Source: Bacteroidota bacterium
GTDB taxonomy: Bacteria; Bacteroidota; Bacteroidia; B-17B0; Aurantibacillaceae
Assembly (NCBI GenBank): GCA_030692515.1
Contig: JAUXZS010000025.1
Location: 33,348 to 97,347, forward strand
DNA length: 64,000 nt
Direction: 5' to 3'
Part shown: piece after piece, positions 27,538-35,787 of the stretch
How the letters are laid out: every line of letters starts with the position of its first letter
Position numbering within the stretch: the first letter of the stretch is position 1
Translations under genes and position numbers: made by a program
Notes under the pieces: generated by a model
The model's database searches: none
What the model was told of the DNA's origin: nothing
The model's input: only the letters and a program-made list of their open reading frames with translations

Positions 27538-28770
27538 TTAATATTTTTTAAGGAGGTTTTTTATTGAAAGACCTTGAACTACAAGAGAAAATAAAACGAT
27601 AGCATAAGTTATCACTAAAATTAATTGGCTGTGCTCCACTTTTTTATTTAATGATAATGCCAGCGCTATTGAAATACCACCTCTTAACCCCCCCCACGTT
27701 AAAATACTTAAGCCTAATAATTTTTTTGGATCTTTTCTGTTGAAAAGTAAGAAAGTTGGCACTAAAGATATAAAGCGACTGCATAAAACAATAACGATAA
27801 AGAAAAGACTGATTAGAATATAGCCAGTTTTTAAAGGGATTAAAAAAACTTGTAAGCCTATTAAAACAAATAATATCGTGTTACAAATCTCATCAATAAG
27901 CTCCCAAAATTTATCTACATATTCTGCTGTTATGTCCGACATGGCTTTTTCTTTGCCCTTGTTGCCTATTATTAAGCCTGCTACAACCATAGCTAAAGGG
28001 CCAGAGGCATGAATAGTATTAGCAATTTGGTATCCGCCCATAACAAGCGCTAAAGAAATCAAAACTTCGGTTTGATAATGATCGATAGCTTTCATTAACA
28101 AAAATCCGATATAACCAATAATTAAACCGATGCCCAAACCACCAAACACTTCTAGTGAAAATACGTGAGCAAAGTTTAAGAATGTAAAACTATCAATTCC
28201 TGTTTGCGCTAATGAATATATAATTGTAAACACAACAACACCAACACCGTCATTAAACAGAGATTCTCCAACTACTTCGACTTCGAGTTTTTTTGGGACA
28301 CTATATTTTTTTAAAATTCCAATTACAGCAATAGGGTCGGTAGGGGATATTAATGCCCCGAAAAGTAAACAAACAATATAATTTATTTCATATCCAAATA
28401 TCGGAAAAACAAAATAGCCCGCAGTTGCAATTAAGAAAGTTGAAATCAAAACGCCAATGGTTGCATATGAAAGAACAGTTAAGCGAGCAATTTTAAGCTC
28501 TTTTAGTTTAATGTGTAAGGCACCTGCAAACAATAAAAAGCATAAAATAATATCTAAAACAAAAGAGCTAAAATCGAACTCATTAAGTTGAGTTTTAATT
28601 TCTGGAGCAATGTCTGGATAAAAATGAAAAATTGCTTTTAAACTTAAACCTATCGTTAAACTTAAAACCATCACTCCAATAGTAACAGGCAGTTTCAACC
28701 ATTTATGGTTAATGAAACTTAAAAGTGAGGAGAGGCTTATAATTATAGATATAATTGCAAAAACATTCAT
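27538..28770 (-). CDS. Na+/H+ antiporter, CPA1 (NhaP) family
   Basis: 410 residues with about eleven hydrophobic helices. CPA1 landmarks are ALISPTDPIAVIGILKK, VVGESLFNDGVGVVVF (the ND cation-binding pair) and the C-terminal WGGLRGGISIALAL. It exchanges cytoplasmic Na+ or K+ for protons across the inner membrane. There is no C-terminal regulatory domain. It stands alone, convergent with the pump operon and downstream of the hibernation operon, from which it is separated by an intrinsic terminator. Confidence 0.93.
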   Translation of the reverse strand: MNVFAIISIIISLSSLLSFINHKWLKLPVTIGVMVLSLTIGLSLKAIFHFYPDIAPEIKTQLNEFDFSSFVLDIILCFLLFAGALHIKLKELKIARLTVLSYATIGVLISTFLIATAGYFVFPIFGYEINYIVCLLFGALISPTDPIAVIGILKKYSVPKKLEVEVVGESLFNDGVGVVVFTIIYSLAQTGIDSFTFLNFAHVFSLEVFGGLGIGLIIGYIGFLLMKAIDHYQTEVLISLALVMGGYQIANTIHASGPLAMVVAGLIIGNKGKEKAMSDITAEYVDKFWELIDEICNTILFVLIGLQVFLIPLKTGYILISLFFIVIVLCSRFISLVPTFLLFNRKDPKKLLGLSILTWGGLRGGISIALALSLNKKVEHSQLILVITYAIVLFSLVVQGLSIKNLLKKY

Positions 28771-28897
28771 TTCATAAATTTAGTCAAATTTATCAAATCC
28801 ATGGGAATCTATAAAACCGCTAAAAGTGTTTTTCAGTCCGAAAAGTAGTGCGCTTGATAAGAAAAGTGATTGTGGCGTTTGACTAATTTAGGTAATT

Positions 28898-28931
28898 AAT
28901 AAAAACAAAAAACCCGGAAAAATCCGGGTTA
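28898..28931 (-). terminator. Terminator of the hibernation operon
   Basis: Arms AACCCGGA (28911-28918) and TCCGGGTT (28923-28930) close on AAAA. On the minus strand a T-rich tract (TTTTTTGTTTTT) follows. It ends the operon that runs from 31646 to 28954. Confidence 0.85.
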
Positions 28932-28953
28932 AGAGATGTGTTTTTTGGTTTTA

Positions 28954-29364
28954 TTAAGCTTTGAAAAACTCTTTCACTTTAGCAACTATTTGGTTTGTTG
29001 TCATGCTATCAGATGTTTCTGTTGAAACTAGTTTCATATCGGTATGAGTTTTGCTACTTTCAATTTTATTCTGGAGTTTAGTTTTTGTTTCGGAAGGACC
29101 AAAAACATATAATTCTTTAGTTTCTTTTACTTCATCTAAAACATTTTGTAAAAAATCATTTAATTGATGTTTTCTTCTTTCGTCGAATTTTTTTTCGTTA
29201 TTCATATGCTGGTTTCCAGAGAAATTTCCTTTATCACCTTCTTTTTCGTGGTATATTCTATTTTCAATATTAGATTCTATTTCAGAAATAGTTTCATTTC
29301 CTGAATCGAGTTTTACAATTATGGCCTTTGAGCCATCTATCCAAATTCCTGTTTGTTTTTTCAT
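28954..29364 (-). CDS. Small protein resembling eRF1 domain-3-like (baeRF) proteins
   Basis: 136 residues. The opening TGIWIDGSKAIIVKLDSG, the central segment KELYVFGPSETKTKLQNKIE and the closing MTTNQIVAKVKEFFKA follow the pattern of short bacterial proteins related to the third domain of archaeo-eukaryotic release factors, in which the GPGExK loop is typical (here GPSETK). Those proteins are mostly uncharacterised and may act on ribosomes or tRNA. It is the last gene of the operon that starts with the ribosome hibernation factor, which fits a ribosome-related role. The fold assignment is by eye and should be treated as tentative. Confidence 0.65.
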   Translation of the reverse strand: MKKQTGIWIDGSKAIIVKLDSGNETISEIESNIENRIYHEKEGDKGNFSGNQHMNNEKKFDERRKHQLNDFLQNVLDEVKETKELYVFGPSETKTKLQNKIESSKTHTDMKLVSTETSDSMTTNQIVAKVKEFFKA

Positions 29365-29394
29365 GAGTTTATTTTTTAGGTTTAATTTAATATT

Positions 29395-29598
29395 TTATGA
29401 ACTTAGGCCAATTTCAACCCCTAATTTTTTTGCAATCTCCTTTACGAAAAATCCTAGGTCGTATTGATCTACCGCTCCAGCTACACACCCACATCCTGCG
29501 CATTGAATGAATACAACTTTTGTTTTTGAGTTTACAGGAAGATATTCTGCCAATTCAAAATTTTCACCATCGCATTTGCAGCATTTAGATTTTGCCAT
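29395..29598 (-). CDS. Small zinc-ribbon-like protein
   Basis: 67 residues. Two cysteine clusters, CCKCDG at residues 5-8 and CAGCGC at 33-38, make a plausible zinc ribbon with a beta hairpin between them (KTKVVFIQC). The C-terminal helix (YDLGFFVKEIAKKLGV) has no signal features. Function is unknown. It lies between the DUF389 gene and the eRF1-like gene, in the same orientation, with gaps of 54 and 30 bp. Confidence 0.75.
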   Translation of the reverse strand: MAKSKCCKCDGENFELAEYLPVNSKTKVVFIQCAGCGCVAGAVDQYDLGFFVKEIAKKLGVEIGLSS

Positions 29599-29652
29599 TA
29601 TTATAATTGTTTAATGTAATTTACTAAAGATAATTAATTACTTTCATTTAAT

Positions 29653-31005
29653 TTATTTTTCAATAAAAATTTTCACTTCATTTTCACTTAATCTTAATTT
29701 AAGCCAGTTTTCGGCTTTTTTAACATCTATAGGTTTCCCTTTTTTAAGGGGTTTAATATAAAGTATTACGACAGTATCAATAACATTGTTATGATTATAC
29801 ATTTGCGTTCCCGAAAGTGAGATTCTATCTTGATCTCCAAACAATGACTGAAATTCTTCAATAATTTTTTGATTGTTTATATCTTCACTTTCATTAATGT
29901 TATATAATTTCTTCAAATTTTCCAACTCAATGGTTTTACTATTTAGCTCTTCTTGTTGTTTTTTAAATAAATCCTCAATAATACCAGATTTTAATTGATC
30001 TAAGTTTATCTCTTGTTTTTCATTAGTGCTATTAACGATTTCAATATTAGAAGATTCTAAACCATACGAACTTTTATTAATTAATAAATTATTTACCGAA
30101 GAATCGTTGAGCTCTTCGCCCAATACATACAATTTTGCTTTTTTGCCATGAGCATCAATCTGCGTATTTACAATAATTATGTTTTTACTTTTAATTTCCG
30201 CATTAATAAAATTTTGAATTTTTTGTTTGAAGAATTCCTCCCTTACAAATCTATATGCCATAAAAATGCTTGGTAAAATTGTTAACAATGCAATTATGCC
30301 AACCCATTTTTGCACTTTTTTCTTTAGAAGGTCGTCTGTAAAAGCAATAGATTGAAATTTCAAAAATCGCGCCATTATAAAAGTTGCAATACTTATAAAA
30401 ACACAATTAATAATGAACAAATAAAATGCACCAAAAAAATAATCCCAATGCCCTGTTCCTATACCATATCCTGCGGTACAAAGAGGAGGCATTAGGGCCG
30501 TTGCTATAGCAACACCAGGAATAACATTGCTAAACTTTTTCCTCGAGCTGGCAACTATACCTGCCATACCTCCAAAAAAGGCAATCATTACATCCCATAT
30601 TGTAGGAGTTGTTCTTGCTATGAGTTCAGGCTGGGCAATGCTCAGCGGTGAGATTAAAAAATAAATAGATGAAGCAATTAATCCAATTAGTGTAGCAATT
30701 AATAAATTTTTAAATGCGTATTTAATTAATCCAACATCAAAAATACCTGCCCCTAAACCAATTCCCATTATTGGGCCCATCAAAGGAGAGATTAACATAG
30801 CACCAATAATAACTGCAGTTGAATTTACGTTAAGACCAATAGATGCAATAATTGTTGCAAATATTAGTGCCCATAAATTAGTTCCCTTAAATTCTATACC
30901 CTTGCGAATTTTAGCAATTGTAATTTGTTCGCTTGCTTTGTCATCATCGAGATTAAAGCGATATTTAACGAAATTAATTAATTCTCTTGTAGGATTGACT
31001 TTCAT
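29653..31005 (-). CDS. DUF389 family membrane protein
   Basis: 450 residues. The N-terminal half holds about six membrane helices with the DUF389 signature (WALIFATIIASIGLNVNSTAVIIGAMLISPLMGPIMGIG, GMAGIVASSRKK, PGVAIATALMPPLCTAGYGIG). The C-terminal 200 residues are soluble, with a coiled-coil stretch (KKQQEELNSKTIELENLKKLY) and a final alpha/beta segment. The family (TIGR00341) is widespread but without a confirmed transport substrate. It is third in the hibernation operon. Confidence 0.9.
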   Translation of the reverse strand: MKVNPTRELINFVKYRFNLDDDKASEQITIAKIRKGIEFKGTNLWALIFATIIASIGLNVNSTAVIIGAMLISPLMGPIMGIGLGAGIFDVGLIKYAFKNLLIATLIGLIASSIYFLISPLSIAQPELIARTTPTIWDVMIAFFGGMAGIVASSRKKFSNVIPGVAIATALMPPLCTAGYGIGTGHWDYFFGAFYLFIINCVFISIATFIMARFLKFQSIAFTDDLLKKKVQKWVGIIALLTILPSIFMAYRFVREEFFKQKIQNFINAEIKSKNIIIVNTQIDAHGKKAKLYVLGEELNDSSVNNLLINKSSYGLESSNIEIVNSTNEKQEINLDQLKSGIIEDLFKKQQEELNSKTIELENLKKLYNINESEDINNQKIIEEFQSLFGDQDRISLSGTQMYNHNNVIDTVVILYIKPLKKGKPIDVKKAENWLKLRLSENEVKIFIEK

Positions 31006-31029
31006 GGTTTATGACAGAAGTAAATCTAA

Positions 31030-31320
31030 TCATTTTCTTTCAAATTCTATTTTACTCAGTAATTCTGTCTTTATTGAATCAGCATTTGCTCCATAAGAAT
31101 CTATTACAATCCCTTTTTCTCCGGAGCTCGATTTTATTGCATATAAGATTGAATTATCAGATGGATTGCTCATTCCTTCAAATCGATAAACTTCCACTAT
31201 CTTAAACTTCTTTGGATTGCCAGTTTGTTTTATTAATTCTAGCATGTCGTTTTCATATCCTTTCTTTTTAAGTTGATTTAGAACCATTGACAAGGTGCTA
31301 TCATTTATTGGTATTATCAT
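31030..31320 (-). CDS. Short conserved protein of the mislabelled 'PRPP synthetase' family
   Basis: 96 residues. The motif YRFEGMSNPSDNSILYAI followed by GEKGIVIDSYGANAD is typical of a short Bacteroidota protein often labelled phosphoribosylpyrophosphate synthetase in databases. Real PRPP synthetases are about 310 residues with a DxxxxQxxxFF loop, which is absent here, so that name should not be used to infer function. It is second in the hibernation operon, 8 bp after hpf. Confidence 0.75.
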   Translation of the reverse strand: MIIPINDSTLSMVLNQLKKKGYENDMLELIKQTGNPKKFKIVEVYRFEGMSNPSDNSILYAIKSSSGEKGIVIDSYGANADSIKTELLSKIEFERK

Positions 31321-31328
31321 GAAAAAAT

Positions 31329-31646
31329 TTACTTAAATACTTTGTTTGAAAATTTTAAACTCTTTGTTTTTTGTGTTCTTAGTCGTTTCTTAAGAATTTC
31401 TATGGTATTTAAAATAGACTTTTCAAAAGAAGCAGATTTTGTTTTAACGAATAGTTGTTTCCCTTTTAAATTTAATTTTATTTCACATGTTTTATTTAAA
31501 AGATCCTTTTTATCTTCCGCAAGAAGAATAACATCGGCTTTAATAATTCTATTATCCCAATGAGTTAACTTCTCCATTTTTTGATTTAGAAAATCTGTAA
31601 GATTTTGCTTTGGAGTAAAATCTAAAGTTTGAATAGTTGTAATCAT
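31329..31646 (-). CDS. hpf: Ribosome hibernation promoting factor (HPF/RaiA family, short form)
   Basis: 105 residues, a single HPF/YfiA beta-alpha-beta-beta-beta-alpha domain: ITTIQTLDFTPKQNLTDFLNQKMEKLTHWDNRIIKADVILL, then IKLNLKGKQLFVKTKSASFEKSILNTIEILKKRL. Proteins of this family bind the 30S A and P sites and inactivate ribosomes in stationary phase or energy shortage. It lacks the long-form C-terminal dimerisation domain. First gene of a five-gene operon. Its promoter region has a Crp/Fnr-type palindrome and a well-placed -7 element. Confidence 0.9.
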   Translation of the reverse strand: MITTIQTLDFTPKQNLTDFLNQKMEKLTHWDNRIIKADVILLAEDKKDLLNKTCEIKLNLKGKQLFVKTKSASFEKSILNTIEILKKRLRTQKTKSLKFSNKVFK

Positions 31647-31676
31647 AATTTATAATTTAAAAATTAATAGCTACTT

Positions 31677-31684
31677 TAAAGATA
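31677..31684 (-). promoter_or_regulatory. -7 element of the hpf operon
   Basis: On the minus strand TATCTTTA matches TAnnTTTG at five of six positions. It is centred 32 bp downstream of the Crp/Fnr palindrome and 30 bp before the hpf ATG. Confidence 0.5.
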
Positions 31685-31705
31685 TATCGTAATAAATATA
31701 TAATA

Positions 31706-31719
31706 TTGACTAAAGTCAT
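31706..31719. promoter_or_regulatory. Crp/Fnr-type site upstream of hpf
   Basis: TTGACTAAAGTCAT matches TTGA-N6-TCAA with one mismatch and shares the TTGAC/GTCA half-sites of the sites beside the crp-like gene. It is 59 bp upstream of hpf. Confidence 0.6.
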
Positions 31720-31755
31720 TCTTAATAAATAGTTTAGGTGAAATTTATCATTTAG

Positions 31756-33312
31756 TTAAACAATAATTGTTTTGCCGTTTTCGGTATAAGTTAAAGTATA
31801 AAATCCATTTTTTCTATCGTTCCAAGTTTGGGCATTTCCCATTTCACGATTTCTTTGCAAGAGATCTAAATCTAAATCTTGGTAAATTAAGGTTTCAGTA
31901 TTAGCCACTGCCTCTGCCGCAATAGCTTCGCGACTAAACTCAACATCAGAAGGGGTTAATATTGCTGATTGTGAAAAATGAATATCTAAATTTTCAATTT
32001 GAGGCAAATTTCCAACACAGCCAGTTAACACAACATATACCTGATTTTCAACTGCGCGAGCCTGTGCACAATATCTAACTCTTAAATAAGCTCTCTTGTC
32101 ATCTGTATTAAACGGAACAAACAAAATTTTTGCGCCTTTGCTCACTGCAATTCTTGAAAGTTCTGGAAATTCAATATCATAACAAATTAAGATGGCTACT
32201 TTTCCTTTGTCTGTATCAAATATTTGTACTTTATCGCCGCCTTTAACTCCCCACCATTTTGATTCGTAAGGGGTAATGTGAATTTTATATTGTTTGTCGT
32301 GGGTGCCATCTCGTCTAAATAAAAACGAAATATTGTATAAAACCCCATCTTCAACTGAAAAATGAGATCCTCCAATAATATTAATATTATATTTTATTGC
32401 TAGTGATGTAAATAAATCAATATACTGTTGTGTGAAATTACTTAACTCCCGTATGGCGTCGGAAGGTCTTTTATTTTCCAGAAAAGAAAGCAACTGCATT
32501 GTAAACATTTCCGGAAAAACAACAAAATCACTTTTGTAATCAGATGAAGCATCCACAAAATACTCACATTGTCTAGCAAAATCGGCAAAGCTTTTTATAG
32601 AACGCATCTGATACTGCACAGCACTTACTCTTACATAAGGTGAATAATGAATATGATTTGTTGCTAAATTTTGTTTGTAACCAAAATTTTTCCACTCTAA
32701 AAGTGTAGCGTAGCCACATGACTCTTTATCGTTAGGTAAATAATCAGGAAGTATGTTAATTAACGAAAAACCATTTGCTAATTGCGAGGTAAGTACTGGG
32801 TCATATATTCTTTTATCAATTACTTTTTCTACATAACTATCAATACCCATTTTTTTACTATACTTGCAGTAATTGGGTAGGCGGCCACCTACTAAAATTC
32901 GTTTTACGTTAAAATGCTTTGCCAAATTTTTTCTAGCATCGTATAATCTTCTAGATAGTTTCATTCCCTGATAATCTGGGTCTACCATTATTTCCATCCC
33001 ATATAAGGTATCGCCAGTTGCATCGTGATTTGAAATATTACCATTGGCTGTAAGTTCTCCCCAGGAAGAACTTTCAGAATAATTACTAAAATTTATTATT
33101 AAACTACAACTGGATGCTATAATTTTGTTTTCGAGTAGAATACAGGATTGGCCTTGCTTAAATGTTGTTATGATATTTGTAAACTGTTCTTTATTCCAAG
33201 GTTTCATTCCTGGAAAACATTTTAGTTGAAGAGCAGTTATTGCATCATAATCTTTTATGTTTATTGCTCTTAATTTTATTTTATTTTCAATGGAATTGGT
33301 TTTGGTTTTCAT
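31756..33312 (-). CDS. GNAT acetyltransferase fused to carbon-nitrogen hydrolase
   Basis: 518 residues in two enzymes. The N-terminal GNAT domain (about 10-160) contains the acetyl-CoA loop region MEIMVDPDYQGMKLSRRLYDARK. The C-terminal nitrilase-fold domain (about 228-510) has the catalytic Glu-Lys-Cys triad: Glu268 (FVVFPEMF), Lys343 (KQYKIHITPYE) and Cys377 (ILICYDIEFPE). The same fusion is known in many bacteria with unassigned substrates; amide hydrolysis plus N-acetylation of a small amine is plausible. It has no signal peptide. It lies between the hpf operon and the universal stress genes, on the same strand, with 109 and 200 bp gaps. Confidence 0.92.
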   Translation of the reverse strand: MKTKTNSIENKIKLRAINIKDYDAITALQLKCFPGMKPWNKEQFTNIITTFKQGQSCILLENKIIASSCSLIINFSNYSESSSWGELTANGNISNHDATGDTLYGMEIMVDPDYQGMKLSRRLYDARKNLAKHFNVKRILVGGRLPNYCKYSKKMGIDSYVEKVIDKRIYDPVLTSQLANGFSLINILPDYLPNDKESCGYATLLEWKNFGYKQNLATNHIHYSPYVRVSAVQYQMRSIKSFADFARQCEYFVDASSDYKSDFVVFPEMFTMQLLSFLENKRPSDAIRELSNFTQQYIDLFTSLAIKYNINIIGGSHFSVEDGVLYNISFLFRRDGTHDKQYKIHITPYESKWWGVKGGDKVQIFDTDKGKVAILICYDIEFPELSRIAVSKGAKILFVPFNTDDKRAYLRVRYCAQARAVENQVYVVLTGCVGNLPQIENLDIHFSQSAILTPSDVEFSREAIAAEAVANTETLIYQDLDLDLLQRNREMGNAQTWNDRKNGFYTLTYTENGKTIIV

Positions 33313-33512
33313 ATATAATTAGTTAATTTTTAAAGTATATTCAAAAGCTTCGTGAATTACACCCTAATTAGTTCGGATTCAATATATAGCTTTAGACTGC
33401 TTTTAGTTAATAATATTTGAAGTTAAATTACTTAAATTTCGGGTTATTTAAGAAATTATTTTTCAAAATAATAACAGAATAAAAATGCGCTAAATTTTTT
33501 TCGGAAAGCTTC

Positions 33513-34361
33513 TTAGGCACTCAATACTCCAAAAATTGGGGCAGGAGAGTTAGAAATTAAACGATTAAATAGTGGATGAAACATAAAAGGTTTCGCGAAG
33601 TTATTTTTTTGTGGGGGCGTTATCGCTATTAAATCGGCTTTTTGCTTTTCTGCATATGTTTTTAATTCATTTATACTGTTTTCGCCGTTAAAAACTTCAA
33701 TTGAACTTAAAACATTTTCTTGTTCTAGAATTGATATTGCTTTATTGAAAATATTAGTAAACTGTAAATTTGATCCATATCTGTTTTCGTTAATGCCAAC
33801 AGCATGGATTGTGCCACCGGTTTGTTTTACTAATGAAATCATAAATGGAAATTTATCATACCAGTTTGCCATGTTTCTGATAGGAAGAATAATGTTTTTA
33901 AAATCAACAATTCTGTAAAACTTGTTTACTGCAATTAATGGTGTGTGGGTACTTTCCATTATTTTTAAGGGATTGTATTTTGAAACATATTTTTTTAAGT
34001 GATTTTTAGTGTTTTCAGGAACTACTATCAAGTCGTAGTTATTATTACTGATATGATTAATGATTGCATCGCAGGAAAATCCAAAATCTACAGAATAAGA
34101 ATACGCTTCTGGGTTAATGGATGTTTTAGTCAAATATCTTTCTATTGCTTTCGTTGAATTCTCGATATACTTATCTAAATCATTCAATTGATCAGAATTT
34201 AACTGACCAGTTTTTTGATAAATTGTTGGCTCTATAATATTTAATAGATGCACTTTTGAATTAAAGTCAGCAGCAAACTTATCAGCCACCTTCAAAGCGT
34301 TCATTGAGCAATTCGTAAAATCGAAAGGAACAAGAATATTTTTAATTTTATAATTTTTCAT
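33513..34361 (-). CDS. Universal stress protein, tandem UspA domains
   Basis: About 282 residues from the ATG at 34361 (an in-frame ATG at 34376 would add five residues). Domain 1 begins IKNILVPFDFTNCSMNALKVADKFA and ends near SYSVDFGFSCDAIINHISNNNYDLIVV; a weaker second domain follows (FKNIILPIRNMANWYDKFPFMISL). The ATP-binding GxxG...S/T motif is not clear in either, so it may not bind ATP. Cytoplasmic; linked in other bacteria to starvation and low oxygen. A Crp/Fnr-type palindrome lies 56 bp upstream. Confidence 0.88.
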   Translation of the reverse strand: MKNYKIKNILVPFDFTNCSMNALKVADKFAADFNSKVHLLNIIEPTIYQKTGQLNSDQLNDLDKYIENSTKAIERYLTKTSINPEAYSYSVDFGFSCDAIINHISNNNYDLIVVPENTKNHLKKYVSKYNPLKIMESTHTPLIAVNKFYRIVDFKNIILPIRNMANWYDKFPFMISLVKQTGGTIHAVGINENRYGSNLQFTNIFNKAISILEQENVLSSIEVFNGENSINELKTYAEKQKADLIAITPPQKNNFAKPFMFHPLFNRLISNSPAPIFGVLSA

Positions 34362-34417
34362 TTTGTTTAAATACATATACTATAACCACAAGGTCGGAAA
34401 TATTTGCTTTTAAAACA

Positions 34418-34431
34418 TTGATTTTAGTCAA
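34418..34431. promoter_or_regulatory. Crp/Fnr-type site upstream of the first usp gene
   Basis: TTGATTTTAGTCAA is an exact TTGA-N6-TCAA match, 56 bp from the preferred usp start. I do not find a good TAnnTTTG element at the expected distance here. Confidence 0.55.
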
Positions 34432-34545
34432 TTCTCAATTTGTTTTTATTGAAAACGGTAAAAACTCACCACGCCGATAAATTAATCTTACACAGTTCAC
34501 TTAATAATCTAAATTAGAGTTTACTAGATAGTATTCTTGCTGATA

Positions 34546-35487
34546 CTAAAGAGGTATGATTATTCTGTTAATATCAAATTTCATGTTTCTATGAAACGAA
34601 GAATCATAGTTAAGTTGACTTTCTGGATTAGATTGATCAATTTCAATAGGAATATTTAAGATTGGTATGAACGAATTTTCAACCAGTTTTTCGTCTGGAG
34701 TAGTTTTAAAAAACGAGCTTATGCCATGTTCAAAGTTCGAAACAATACTTATTAAATCTATATTATGTTCCTTACTAAACTTATCTATTTCTTCGGCATA
34801 ATCAGAACCTAATACCATATGAATTTTAGTTTTTATATCGTTATTTTCTAAAGTATTAAAAACAGATTCCATAAAAAGAGACATTTCTTCGAGTTTTTCC
34901 AGGTCTTTTTCTGACACACCTAATAAATCAACTTCTGCCTTATAAATTTTGCAAATTTTTATAACATCATCCAGTTTTTTTGTAGTGTACAATTTATCAT
35001 TAATCGGAAATAAAATTTTATTAATTTCTTTAAAGTTGGTATTCGTGTTAATTGTAATTACGGGTTTTGGTGCCATATCAGCTACCCTATAGGCATTTGT
35101 TTTTGAAAATAAAGGAAAACCGTTAGTTACGCCTTTTGTCCCTAAGATAATCAATTCAACTAAAGGGTTGTGAGCGCGGGTCATTAATGTATCTAATAAA
35201 TCTCCGGAATATACTTCAAAATCAATATCTATTATGTTTTCTTTTTTAATTTGAACAACTATGTCATTAAGAAGTTTTTTAGTTGCCTTCTCAACATCTA
35301 AAAGATCAAAAGATTTTTTCTTTATTTGTTTTTTAACGCAATCAAGCACTTTTCCAGGATATTCTATTATATTAATAATAATAAGCTTTGATTCACTTTT
35401 TTGAGCATAATCAATCGCGTAGGTAATAGCATTCATCGATTCCGGAGAAAAATCTGTTGGAAAAAGAATTGTTTTACTTGTTGTCAT
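34546..35487 (-). CDS. Universal stress protein, tandem UspA domains
   Basis: 313 residues. Domain 1: KTILFPTDFSPESMNAITYAIDYAQKSESKLIIINII, then VELIILGTKGVTNG, where a GTKG turn sits at the usual nucleotide-binding position. Domain 2: INKILFPINDKLYTTKKLDDVIKIC to IDLISIVSNFEHG. The last 40 residues are a tail. It is a divergent paralogue of the neighbouring usp gene, 169 bp away on the same strand, and each gene has its own promoter-proximal palindrome. Confidence 0.9.
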   Translation of the reverse strand: MTTSKTILFPTDFSPESMNAITYAIDYAQKSESKLIIINIIEYPGKVLDCVKKQIKKKSFDLLDVEKATKKLLNDIVVQIKKENIIDIDFEVYSGDLLDTLMTRAHNPLVELIILGTKGVTNGFPLFSKTNAYRVADMAPKPVITINTNTNFKEINKILFPINDKLYTTKKLDDVIKICKIYKAEVDLLGVSEKDLEKLEEMSLFMESVFNTLENNDIKTKIHMVLGSDYAEEIDKFSKEHNIDLISIVSNFEHGISSFFKTTPDEKLVENSFIPILNIPIEIDQSNPESQLNYDSSFHRNMKFDINRIIIPL

Positions 35488-35515
35488 GATTTGAAAATTT
35501 TAAAATGATGTATAA

Positions 35516-35523
35516 CGAATTTA
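35516..35523 (-). promoter_or_regulatory. -7 element of the second usp gene
   Basis: On the minus strand TAAATTCG matches TAnnTTTG at five of six positions. Its centre is 33 bp from the centre of the upstream Crp/Fnr-type site. Confidence 0.45.
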
Positions 35524-35545
35524 ATAAATTAAAGCCAAAAAATTA

Positions 35546-35559
35546 GTGACAAAAGTCAA
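35546..35559. promoter_or_regulatory. Crp/Fnr-type site upstream of the second usp gene
   Basis: GTGACAAAAGTCAA has one mismatch to TTGA-N6-TCAA and keeps the TGAC/GTCA core seen at the crp-like gene. It is 58 bp from the usp start. Confidence 0.5.
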
Positions 35560-35632
35560 ATTGAAATGTTAAAAGCAAAAAGTTTTCAATTTTTACAGTG
35601 ATATATATCTTATGTAGAAGGTTAAATAATTA

Positions 35633-35770
35633 TTATTTTCCTTTTTTTGAAGATTTTGCGTTTTTATTAAAATCTAGAGCTAGGTTAATCCAAAAATCAA
35701 AATCTTTTTTAGATTTCATTCCAATTTCTTCAATCATGATATAAAACCATTCATTGGTTCCAAAAAACAT
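35633..35770 (-). CDS. Small ORF downstream of the MMPL transporter, 45 aa
   Basis: Begins 17 bp after the MMPL stop on the same strand: MFFGTNEWFYIMIEEIGMKS, then a lysine-rich C-terminus (KNAKSSKKGK). The codon use looks ordinary, and the spacing suits a co-transcribed gene. I know no family. It is short enough to be chance. Confidence 0.4.
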   Translation of the reverse strand: MFFGTNEWFYIMIEEIGMKSKKDFDFWINLALDFNKNAKSSKKGK

Positions 35771-35787
35771 TACGTTTTTTTCTGTAA

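Noticed and set aside
31030..31320. PRPP synthetase activity
   Set aside because: At 96 residues, and without the catalytic loop, it cannot be that enzyme; only the database label suggests it.
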